A DNA stretch of 64,000 bases from NCBI GenBank assembly GCA_027886175.1, contig JAJNNQ010000130.1, positions 16,757,501-16,821,500 on the forward strand, in the 5' to 3' direction. Below the pieces are notes generated by a model. The model was not told the origin of the DNA. It searched no databases and saw only the letters and a program-made list of their open reading frames with translations. Position 1 is the first letter of the stretch; every line of letters starts with the position of its first letter. A program made the translations under genes and the position numbers. Shown here in pieces: positions 1-9,262 of the stretch. Origin of the DNA: Phylloscopus collybita (Eukaryota > Chordata > Aves > Passeriformes > Phylloscopidae).

Positions 1-2180
1 TCCAGATGGGACATTGAAGGCTCCAGAGGGGACATTGGGGACTCACGAGGGGACATTGGGGGCTCCATAGGGGACATTGAGGGCTAGGGAGGGGACATTG
101 GGGGCTATGGAGGGGACATGGGAGGCTCCAGAGGGGACATTGGGGGCTATGGAGGGGACATTAGGAGTTCCATAGGAGACATTGAGGGCTATGGAGGGGA
201 CATTGAGGGCTATGGAGGGGACATGGGGGGCTCCAGAGGGGACATTGGGGGCTATGGAGAGGACATTAGGGGCTCCATAGGGGACATTGGGGGCTATGGA
301 GGGGACATTGACAACTCCAGAGGCGATACTGAGGGCAATGGAGGGTACATTGGGGGCTCCATAGGGGACATTGGGGGCTCAAGAGGGGACATTGAGGGCT
401 ATGGAGGGGACATTGAGGGCTCCAGAGGAGACATTGGGCGCTATGGAGGGGACATTGGGGGCTATGGAGGGGACATTGGGGGATCCATAGGGGACACTGG
501 GCGCTACAGAGGGAACATTAAGGGCTCCAGAGGGGATATTGGAGGCTATGGAGGGGACTTTGAGGGCTCCAGAGGGGACATTGAGGGCTCCAGAGGGGAC
601 ATTGAGGGCTCCATAGGGGACATTGGGGGCTATGGAGGGGGCATTGGGGGCTCCATAGGGGACATTGAGGGCTATGAAGGTGACACTGGGTACTAGAGAG
701 TGAATATTGAGGGCTATGGAGGGGACATTGGGGGCTCCAGAGGGGACATTGGGGACTCAAGAGGGGGCATTGGGGGCTCCATAGGAGATATTGATGGCTA
801 TGGAGGGGACATTGGGGGCTCCATAGGAAACATTGAGTGCTCCAGAGGGGACATTGTGGGCTACGGAGTGGACATTGGGGGCTGCCGAGGGGAAATTGAG
901 GGCTATGGAGGGGACATTTTGGGTTCCAGAGGGGACATTGGGGGCTCCATAGAGGACATTGGGGGCTATGGAGGGGACATTGAGGACTATGGAGGGGTCA
1001 TGGGGGGGCTGCAGAGGGGACATTGGAGGCTATGGATGTGACCCTGGGGGCTACAGAGGGGACATTGAGGGCTCCAGAGAGAACATTGAGGGCTATGGAA
1101 GGGACATTGGGGGCTCTAGAGGGTACATTGGCGACTATGGAGGGGCCATTGTGGGTTTGGATGGGCCATTAGGGGCATGGAGGGGACATTGGGGGCTTTG
1201 GAGGGGGCACTGAGGGCTATGGAGGGGACATTGGGGTCACCTGAAGGGACATTGGGGGCTATGGAGGGAACTCTGAGGGCTAGGGAGGGGTCATTGTGGG
1301 CTATGGTGGGGACACTGAGGGCTGTGAAGGGGACATTGGGGGCTCCATTGGGGACTTTGGGAACTCCATATTTGACATTGTGGGCTATGGAGTGGACATT
1401 GGGGGCTCCAGAGGGGACATTGGGGGCTTTGGAGAGGACATTGGGGGCTCCATAGGGGACTTTGGGAACTCCATATTGGACATTGTGGGCTATGGAGAGG
1501 ACATTGGGGGCTCCAGAGGGGACATTGGGGGCTTTGGAGGGGACATTGGGGGCTCCATAGGGGACTTTGGGAACTCCATATTGGACATTGTTGGCTATGG
1601 AGTGGACATTGGGGGCTCCAGATGGGACATTGGGGGTTGCATAGGGGACATTAGGGGCTCTTTAGGGGACATTGCGGGCTCCAGAGGGGACATTGACGGC
1701 TCCATAGGGGACATTGCGAGCTATGGAGGGGACATTGGGGGCTCCATAAGGGACATTGGGGGCTCCATAGGGGACATTGAGGGCTATGGGTGAGATATTG
1801 TGGGCTATGGAGGGGAGATTGGGGGCTATGGAGAGGAAGAGGACATTGCGGGCTCCATAAGGGACATTGAGGGCTATGGTGTGAACATTGTGGCCTATGT
1901 AGGGGACATTGGGGGCGCCATAGGGGACATTGGGGACTCCATAAAAGACATCGAGGGCTTTGGAGGGGACATTGGGGGCTATGGAGGGGATATTGGCGGC
2001 TCCGTATGGGACATTGGGGCTCCATAGGGGACATTGAGGTCTATGGTGGTACATTGGGGGCTATGGAGGTGATATTGGAGGCTTCTTACGAGACATGGAA
2101 GGCTATGGAGGGGACATTTGGGGCTATGGAGGAGACATTGGGGGTTCCAGAGGGGATATTGAGGGCTATGGAGGGGACTC
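1..2180 (+). repeat. G-rich 21-bp minisatellite array
   Basis: About 100 tandem copies of a 21-bp unit of the form GGGGACATTGGGGGCTATGGA. The last seven bases vary mainly among CTATGGA, CTCCATA and CTCCAGA. Because 21 is a multiple of three, each frame stays open for long stretches. On the + strand this gives glycine-rich heptads ([14 protein letters not shown] and similar), and on the - strand Ser/Pro/Gln/Cys-rich heptads. Single-base indels switch the frame every few hundred bases, several stops occur, and no splice or start context stands out, so I read it as non-coding. The array is already running at position 1, so its left end is outside the window. The right end is an abrupt join to the 191-bp satellite at about 2180. 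Confidence 0.93.
1351..1665 (+). repeat. 105-bp higher-order unit inside the minisatellite
   Basis: The variant string GGGACTTTGGGAACTCCATA starts at 1351, 1456 and 1561, exactly 105 bp apart, which is five 21-bp units. The intervening units (a CTATGGAG-type unit, then a CTCCAGA unit, then a CTTTGGA unit) also recur in the same order. This is a local segmental amplification of five units. The three copies differ by only a few bases, so it is younger than the surrounding array. Confidence 0.82.
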
Positions 2181-5100
2181 AACTCCACATTCCTGATATC
2201 AGTTTGTAGGAGGCCTTTGGCACAACAAGAGCAGACAAACTTCCATCTGGTGGCATATTGCGTCTGGGAGATATCCTCATTTGTATGTAATTTCAGTAGT
2301 CATAAGCCCAGTGGCCAGGAGACAGCATTAATTACCAACGGTGGCCCCTTTCCATGGGAAACCAAAGCGTCCTCTCCAGATTCCTGATGTCAGTTTGTAG
2401 GAGGCCGTTGGCATTACAAGGGCAGACAAACTTTCAACTGGTGGTAGATTCCATCTGGAAGATATCCTCATTTGTATGGAATTTTCCTAGGCATAAGCCC
2501 AGTGGCAGGCACATAGCATTAGACACAAACGGTGGACCTTTTCCATGGGAAACCAAAGTCTCTACGGCACGTTCCTGATGTCAGTTTTTAGAAGGTCTTT
2601 GGCACTACAAAGGCAGACAAACTTCCATCTGGTGGGAAATTGCATTTGGGAGATATCCTCATTTGTATGGAATTTTAGAAGGCATATGCCCAGTGGCAGA
2701 CAGACAGCATTAAACACGAACGGTGGGCCTTTTCCATAGGAAACAAAGTCTCTCGGCCAGGTACCGGATATCAGTTTGACGGAGGCCTTTGGCACTGCAA
2801 GAGCAGAAAAACTTCAATCTGGTGGCATATTGCATCTGGGAGATATCCTCATTTGTATGGAACTTCAGCAGTCATAACCACAGAACCAGGAAGACAGCAT
2901 TAGACACGAACGGTGGTCCTTTTCCATGGGAAACCAAAGTCTCCACACCACGTTCCCGATGTCAGGTTTTAGGAAACCGTTGGCAGTACAAGCGCAGACA
3001 AACTTCCGTCAGGTGGTTGATTGCATCCGGGAGATATCCTCATTTGTATGGAATTTCAGCAGGTAGAAGCCCAGTGGCAGGCAGACAGCATTAGACACGA
3101 ACGGTGACCCTTTTCCATGGGAAAACAAAGTCTGCACCCCAGGCTCCTGAAGTGAGTTTGTCAGAGGCCTTTGGCATTAAAAGGGCAGACAAACTTCCAT
3201 CTGGTGGGAAATTCCATTTGGGAGATATCCTCATATGTATGGAACTTTAGTAGGCATTTGCCCACTGGCAGGCAGACAGCATTAGACACGAAAGGTGGCC
3301 CTTTTCCATGGAAAAACAAATTATCCATCCTATGTTCCTGATGTTAGTTTTTAGGAGGCCTTTGGCACTACAAGGGCAGACAAACTTCCATCTGGCGGTA
3401 GATTGCACCTCGGAGATATCCCCATTTTTATTGTATTTTAGTGGTATTTTAGTGCTCAGAAGCCCAGTGGTAGACAGACAGCATTAAACATGAACGGTGG
3501 GCCTTTTTCATAGGAAACCAAAGTCTCCATGTGAGGTTCTGAATGTCAGTTTGAAGGAGGCCTTTGGCACTGCAAGAGCAGACAAACTTCCATCTGGTGG
3601 CATATTGCGTCTGGGAGATATCCTCATTTGTATGTAATTTCAGTAGTCATAAGCCCAGTGGCAAGGAGACAGCATTAAACACCAAGGGTGGCCCTTTTAC
3701 ATGGGAAACCAAAGCGCCTTCTCCAGATTCCTGATGTCAGTTTGTAGGAGGCCGTTAGCATTACAAGGGCAGACAATCTTTTAACTGGTGGTAGATTCCA
3801 TCTGGGAGATATCCTCATTTATATGGGATTTTACTAGGCATAAGCCCAGTGGCAGGCACATAGCATTAGACACAAACGGTGGCCCATTTCCATGGGAAAC
3901 CAAAGTCTCCACCCCACATTCCTGATGTCAGTTTTTAGGAGGCCTTTGGCTCTGCAGGGGCAGACAAACTTCCATCTGGTGGTAGATTACACCTGAGAGA
4001 CATCCGCATATGTATGGAATTTTAGTGGAATTTTAATAGGCAGAAGCCTAGTGGCAGGCACACATCATTAGACGCGAACGGTGGCCCTTTTCCAGGGGAA
4101 ACCAAAGTCTCCACCCCAGATTCCTGATGTCAGTTTGCAGGAAGCATTTGGCACTATAAGAGCAGACAAACTTATATCTGGCGATAGACTGCACCCGGGA
4201 GATGTCTTCATTTGTCTGGAATTTCAGTGGAATTTTCGTAGGCAGAAGCCCAATGGCCGGCAGAAATCATTAGACACGAACGGTGGCCCATTTCATGAGA
4301 ATCCAAAGACACCACCCCAGGTTCCTGATGTCAGTTTTTAGGAGGCCTTTGGCACTACAAGGGCAAACAAACTTCGAACTGGTGGTGGATTCCATCTGGG
4401 AGATATCCTCATTTGTGAGGAATTTTAGCAGGCATAACCCCAGTGGCAGGCAGACACCATTAGACACGAACGGTGGCCCATTTCATGGGAAACCCAAATC
4501 TCCGCGCTCATTGCTGATGTCACTTTGTAGGAGGCCTTTTCCAACATACAGGCAGAGAAACTTCCATCTGGTTGTAGATTGCACCTGGGAGATATCCTCA
4601 TTTCTATGGAATTTTAGTGGAATTTCAGTAGGAAGAAGCCCAGTGGCAGGCAGACAGCATTACACACGAACGGTGGCCCATTTCTATAGGAAACCAAAGT
4701 CTCCACCCCACGTTCCTGATGTCCGTTTCTAGGAAGGCTTTGGCACTACATGGGCAGACAATCTTCCATCTGCTGTTGATTCAATTGGGGAGAAATCCTC
4801 ATTTGTATGGAATTTCAGCAGGTAGAAGCCCAGTGGCAGGCAGACAGCATTAGACATGAACGGTGGCCCTTTTCCCATGGGCAGCCAAAGTCTCCATGCC
4901 ACGTTCCTGATGTCAGGTTTTAGGAGGCCTTTGGCAGTACAAGGGCAAACAAACTTCCGTCTGGTGGCTGATTGCATTGGGGAGATATCCTCATTTGTAT
5001 GGAATTTCAGCAGGTAGAAGCCCAGTGGCAGGCAGACAGCATTAGACACGAACGGTGGCCCTTTTCCATGGGAAAACAAAGTCTCCAACCCAGGCCCCTG

Positions 5101-6237
5101 ATATCAGTTTGTAGGAGGCCTTTGGCATTAAAAGGGCAGAGAGACTTCCATCTGGTGGAAATTGCATTTGGGAGATATCCTCATTTGTAGGTAATTTTAG
5201 TAGGCTTATGCCCACTGGCAGGCAGACAGCATTAGACACGAACGGTGGCCCTTTTCAATGGAAAAACAAATTATCCATCCTATGTTCCTGATGTCAGTTT
5301 TTAGGAGGCCTTTGGCACTACAAGGGCAGACAAACTTCCATCTGGCGGTAGATTGCACCTCGGAGATGTCCTCATTTTTATGGAATTTTAGTGGAATTTT
5401 AGTACTCAGAAGCCCAGTTGCAGACTGACAGCATTAATATGAACGGTGGGCCTTTTTCATAGGAAACCAAAGTCTCCATGTGAGGTTCTGAATGTCAGTT
5501 TGAAGGAGGCCTTTGGCACTGCAAGAGCAGACAAACTTCCATCTGGTGGCATATTGCATCTGGGAGATATCCTCATTTGTATGTAATTTCAGTAGTCATA
5601 AGCCCAGTGGCAAGGAGACAGCATTAAACACCAAGGGTGGCCCTTTTCCATGGGAAACCAAAGCGTCCTCTCCAGATTCCCTGATGTCAGTTTGTAGGAG
5701 GCCGTTGGCATAACAAGGGCAGACAAACTTTCATCTGGGTCGTAGACTCCATCTGGGAGATATCCTCATTGTATGGGATTTTACTAGGCATAAGCCCAGT
5801 GGCAGGCACATAGCATTAGACACAAACGGTGGCCCATTTCCATGGAAAACAAAGTCTCCACCCCACGTTCCTGATGTCAGTTTTTAGGAGGGCTTTGGCA
5901 CTACGAGGGCAGACAAACTTCGACCCGGTGGTAGATTACACCTGGGAGATATCCTCATTTGTATGGAACTTCAGCACTCATAACCACAGTGCCAGGCAGA
6001 CAGCATTAGACAGGAACGGTGGTCCTTTTCCATGGGAAACCAAAGTCTCCACACTAGGTTCCTGATGGAAATTTGTAGGAGGCCTTTGGAACCACAAGGG
6101 CAGAGAAATTTCCATCTGGTGTTAGATTGCACCTGGGAGATATTCTCATTTGTATGGAATTTCAGTAGTCATAAGCCCATTGGCAAGCAGACAGCATTTA
6201 ACACCAAGGGTGGCCCTTTTCCATGGGAAACCAAAGC
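2181..6237 (+). repeat. 191/202-bp satellite, left segment
   Basis: About 21 tandem monomers of the satellite that fills the rest of the window. Conserved landmarks in each monomer, in + order, are TTTCCATGGGAAACC, a GATGTCAG block, GGAGGCCTTTGGCA, CAAGGGCAGACAAACTTCC, GGGAGATATCCTCATTTG, CCCAGTGGCAGGCAGACAGC and GACACGAACGGTGGCCC. Monomers are 191 bp, or about 202 bp when the GGAATTTTAGT segment after the GATATC block is doubled. Monomers near 3.1-3.9 kb resemble those near 5.1-5.8 kb at an offset of 1949 bp, an older and more diverged duplication of about ten monomers. No gene is seen here. Short open frames of 60-120 codons occur on both strands but recur in every monomer and are not coding. 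Confidence 0.92.
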
Positions 6238-6243
6238 GTCCTC
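6238..6243. repeat. Left target-site duplication of the endogenous retrovirus
   Basis: GTCCTC lies immediately left of the element and recurs at 9979-9984 immediately right of it. Uninterrupted satellite monomers at about 5665 and 18206 read AGCGTCCTCTCCAG across the same position, so the empty site is visible in this window. A 6-bp duplication is usual for alpha- and betaretrovirus-like (class II) elements. Confidence 0.85.
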
Positions 6244-6322
6244 TATGACTCTGCAAAAATAATATGTGCAGGCCTTAGCTGAAAATTCAGCATGAAGAGT
6301 TTTATTGTTAGGTTTAGAATAG
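6244..6322 (+). repeat. 5' LTR remnant (first 79 bp only)
   Basis: Identical base for base to 9263-9341, the start of the 3' LTR, after which the two sequences part. It begins TATGACTCTGC rather than with a canonical TG. It holds an ATG at 6292 that happens to be in frame with the RNase H coding sequence downstream of the deletion. Confidence 0.92.
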
Positions 6323-7820
6323 GTTTAGGTTTTAAAATGTTCAGTGCTGATGTCCAATTTCATTTAGAGCTGAAAACTATGCAAAGCAGAAAACCACTCA
6401 ATGCACTGACAGTGTTCACAGACGCGTCGGGTAAATCTCACAAGTCGGTAATGACTTGGCGAGATCCCGATTCACATCCGTGGGAATCTGATGTTGCAGA
6501 GGTGGAAGGCTCACCTCAGGTTGCTGAATTGGCTGCAGTTGTCAGAGCATTTGAAAAATTTTCTGAACCCTTTAATTTAGTGACAGATTCCAGTTATGTA
6601 GCAGGGATAGTTTCTAGAGCAGAACAGTCTGTGCTGCAAGAAGTCTCTAACATCACACTTTTTCAGTTGCTTTCTAAGCTCGTGAAACTTATTTCTCTCC
6701 GAGAACACCCCTTTTTTGTGATGCACACCAGGTCACACACAGAACTCCCAGGATTCATTGCAGAGGGAAACAAGAGAGCTGATGCTCTTGCCACCACCGT
6801 GGAGATAGCTCCTCTGCCAAATCACTTTGAGCAAGCAAGAATCAGTCACCAACTCCATCACCAAAATGCACCTGGACTGGTCAGGCAGTTTAATTTAACT
6901 CGTGACCAAGCCAAAGCAATTGTAAACAACTGTTCACAATGTAACAAATGTGCAATCTCATCTCTGCCCACAGGTGTCAATCCCCGAGGTTTGTCCAGCT
7001 GTGAAGTGTGGCAATCAGACGTCAGCACTTTGCCCCTTTCGGAAAGCAAAAGTTCGTGCATGTCTCTGTCGACACGTTCTCAGGAGCTGTTTTTGCATCT
7101 GCCCACACAGGAGAGAAAGCTGGAGATGCTATCAAGCATTTTATCCAGGCTTTCGCTGTATTAAGCATCCCAAAGTCCTTGAAAACAGATAATGCTCCAG
7201 CATACACATCTAAAGAATTCAGCAACTTTTTACAGCAATGAGAAGTAAAACACAAAACAGGGATTCCCCACTCTCCCACAGGCCAAGCAATTGTGGAGAG
7301 GACTCATCTTAACCTCAAAAGAGTCCTCAGTCAGCAGCAACCAATCCTCAAAATTGAACCACCATCTGTGAGATTGGCCCGTGCTCTGTTCACTTTGAAT
7401 TTTCTTAACTGTTCCTTTGAGACCATGAACCCGCCGGTGACAAGGCACTTTCGAGGGAGCTCTCTGTTAGAACCCCATGAAAGGCCAAAGGTCCTTGTCA
7501 AAGATCCAGAAACTTTGAGGATACAGAGTCCTCATGATTTAGTCACCTGGAGGCGCGGGTACGCCTGTGTCTCCACTCCCACCGGCTTGCGGTAGATTCC
7601 CTCCCGATGTGTGAGACCCTATGTCCCCAAAACATCAGAAGCAAAAGTGCCCCAGGCAGCTGTCGCCTCCTGGAGAAAGAGAAAAAAAGATGAAGAACAG
7701 GAAGGTTCAGACACAGAGCCTTCTTGTCCAGTTAGTATTCCTTCCTGGATGTTTTGGCAAGAGGAAGAAGCAGAAGAGCTGCTTCCTCTTGCTGAGTGTT
7801 TTCAGTGTTTGTTTAACTAA
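6323..7820 (+). pseudogene. pol remnant: RNase H and integrase, broken
   Basis: Retroviral pol lacking reverse transcriptase. The open frame begins at an ATG in the LTR remnant (6292). Counting from it, RNase H has the four acidic catalytic positions D44 (TDASG), E79 (VAELAAV), D99 (VTDSSYV) and D164 (KRADALAT). The integrase zinc-binding HHCC set follows at H186, H190, C214 and C217. The core domain's first Asp is in WQSDVS, the second in KTDNAPAY and the Glu in AIVERTH. The C-terminal domain is present near 7480-7600 (RGYACVSTPTG). Breaks are a frameshift between about 7030 and 7055, just after the first core Asp, an in-frame TGA at 7239-7241 and an in-frame TAG at 7593-7595. The same frame then runs on to TAA at 7818-7820, probably the natural end. 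Integrase resembles class II (beta/alpha-like) elements. No functional enzyme is expected. Confidence 0.9.
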
Positions 7821-7878
7821 ATTCTTTTCTTTTAAGTTACAGAACTACAGGCCTGGTGGTCAGCATGGAAATTCGTAG
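7621..7878 (+). other. Short basic open frame overlapping the pol end (uncertain)
   Basis: An 85-codon frame that overlaps the 3' end of pol in another frame and runs past the start of env. It is rich in Lys, Arg and Gln (for example EREKKMKNRKV), then hydrophobic near its end. Some betaretroviruses begin env inside the pol end with a basic leader, so this could be a leader relic. It is not in the frame of the env coding sequence, so it would need a splice or a frameshift. Equally it may be a chance frame created by the A-rich pol tail. I would not annotate it as a gene on this evidence. Confidence 0.25.
7821..7850 (+). promoter_or_regulatory. Candidate env splice acceptor
   Basis: A pyrimidine-rich run (ATTCTTTTCTTTT) follows the pol stop and is succeeded by two AG dinucleotides in acceptor context, TTACAG ending at 7842 and CTACAG ending at 7850. 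The env ATG codons are at 7856 and 7865. The position is where a retroviral env subgenomic message would be spliced. The matching donor would lie in the deleted 5' region, so this provirus could not use it normally. Confidence 0.5.
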
Positions 7879-9232
7879 TTCGAGAGTGTTTGCATTTGTG
7901 ATGCTGCTCAGTTTGCCAACCCTGGCTTTCTTCTGGATTGTCCCACAGCCAAAAACCAATGTGTGGAAAACCCTTGCACAGAGTCTAGGCCAAGATCACA
8001 TTTGTCTAGCCTCAGCCTCAGCCCAAAATCCCATGTCTGCCTGCTTAGTAGGGATCCCTGCAAAAGAAGGAGAGTATCCTCAACCACTCCTCCGGTAGCG
8101 TCAAAGTTTTAATCAGAAACCTAGCGCAGTTAAAGAGTTTCAAGAAATAAATGAGCCCCCTTCTACTGTTGTTAAAAATCCCCTTGCTTTTTGGAAACAA
8201 TGGTCTCAGTCTCTCGGCCGCCCTCACCTGGAGCCCCAAGAATTAGAACTCCTTGGGTCCTCCAAAGCTCCTTTTTGTGTTCAATTTATGTATACCCCAC
8301 CCAAAGAGCAAGAAAAGTCGTTTTACAATTTGAGACAAGCTGAAATTTCTTATATGGCAACAAATTGGTGTGCAAAAATTGTTCATGTCCTTACTTTTTC
8401 TGCTAGCAATTCCCTTTCCCTTCCCAAAGGTTTTTTCCTTGTTTGTAGTGACAGAGCCTTTACTGGGATCCCAGCTCGTCTCATTGGAGGTCCTTGCACT
8501 CTGAGTAAGCTGAGCCTTTTTACCCCTAACATGACTCAAATTCTCAATTGGCACAAGAAAAATTCCTCTCTAAAAGTTCAGAAGAGAGACTTGACAAGTC
8601 TTAATTCGGATTGCAATTCAGAAATTATCCATTGGTCCAGGGCAAAAGCAGCAGCCCTGTCAGTTTTTTTACCTTGGGTTTCAATTGCAAAGTCTGTGGG
8701 AGAATTAGGCCAATTAGAATGTTGGGTAGCTAAACAAGCAAATTTAACATCTCGTGCTATAAGTGACCTCTTATCAGACGAACAGATAACTAGACGGGCA
8801 ACGCTCCAAAATAGAGCTGCCATTGATTACTTGCTTTTGTTGAATCAACATTCGTGCGAGGAGTTCGAAGGACTCTGCTGCTTCAACCTATCATCTAAAG
8901 CAGAAGACGTCAGAAAATCTGTCCACCAGCTACGAGGGATGGTCAGTTTCATCAAAGAAGAAATAGGAGACTGGTTTGACAACATCTTTTCAGGTGTCAG
9001 ACTTTCTAAAGTTGCCAGCTCATGGATCAAAACAGGACTGTTAGTGTTGTTCATTGTATTAGTTGTGGCCTTTGCTTTTAGTTTAGTAAAAAGTTTGATC
9101 ATGCGTGCAGTTTTTTCCACTTCCACCCCCTCTGTGCATTCAGTGCATTCAGTAGAGCCAGCCAACGAATTTCCGCTAGACGAAGTTACCAGCAGTGAAA
9201 ATAGCTCAGAAGTTTACACACCAGATCAGTAA
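7856..9232 (+). pseudogene. env remnant: surface and transmembrane subunits, one amber stop
   Basis: A single reading frame of about 458 codons interrupted only by TAG at 8096-8098. No other stop or frameshift is visible. The start at 7856 or 7865 is followed by a hydrophobic signal-like segment (VFAFVMLLSLPTLAFFWIV). The surface part is only about 244 codons, shorter than the roughly 340 of avian leukosis virus. In the downstream part, counted from the Met at 8288, a dibasic KR at 99-100 is the likely cleavage point, although it lacks a full furin site. Cysteines at 109 and 145 fall at positions 9 and 45 of the transmembrane subunit, matching the cysteines that flank the internal fusion peptide in avian sarcoma/leukosis viruses. 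The immunosuppressive-type LQNRAAID motif is at 173-180 and the CX6CC motif at 190-198. A membrane span follows at about 247-270, then a tail of about 45 residues. Sequons occur at 81, 92, 152 and 200. No gag or functional pol accompanies it. Confidence 0.9.
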
Positions 9233-9233
9233 C

Positions 9234-9262
9234 AAAAAAAAAAAAAAAAAAAAAGGGGGAAG
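9234..9262 (+). other. Polypurine tract preceding the 3' LTR
   Basis: Twenty-one consecutive A residues (9234-9254) followed by GGGGGAAG, ending exactly at the LTR start. This is the position and composition of the plus-strand primer used in reverse transcription. The A run is unusually long and begins two bases after the env stop codon. Its length may vary between individuals or assemblies. Confidence 0.82.

Noticed and set aside
118..696. Glycine-rich protein gene of 192 codons
   Set aside because: The frame is open only because the unit is 21 bp. Neighbouring units break it by indels and the opposite strand is equally open.
1..2180. CRISPR array
   Set aside because: There are no unique spacers between repeats. 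The units are contiguous 21-mers and the context is eukaryotic.
7008..7241. Separate small gene in another frame over integrase
   Set aside because: It is the continuation of the integrase core after the frameshift near 7040, not an independent gene.
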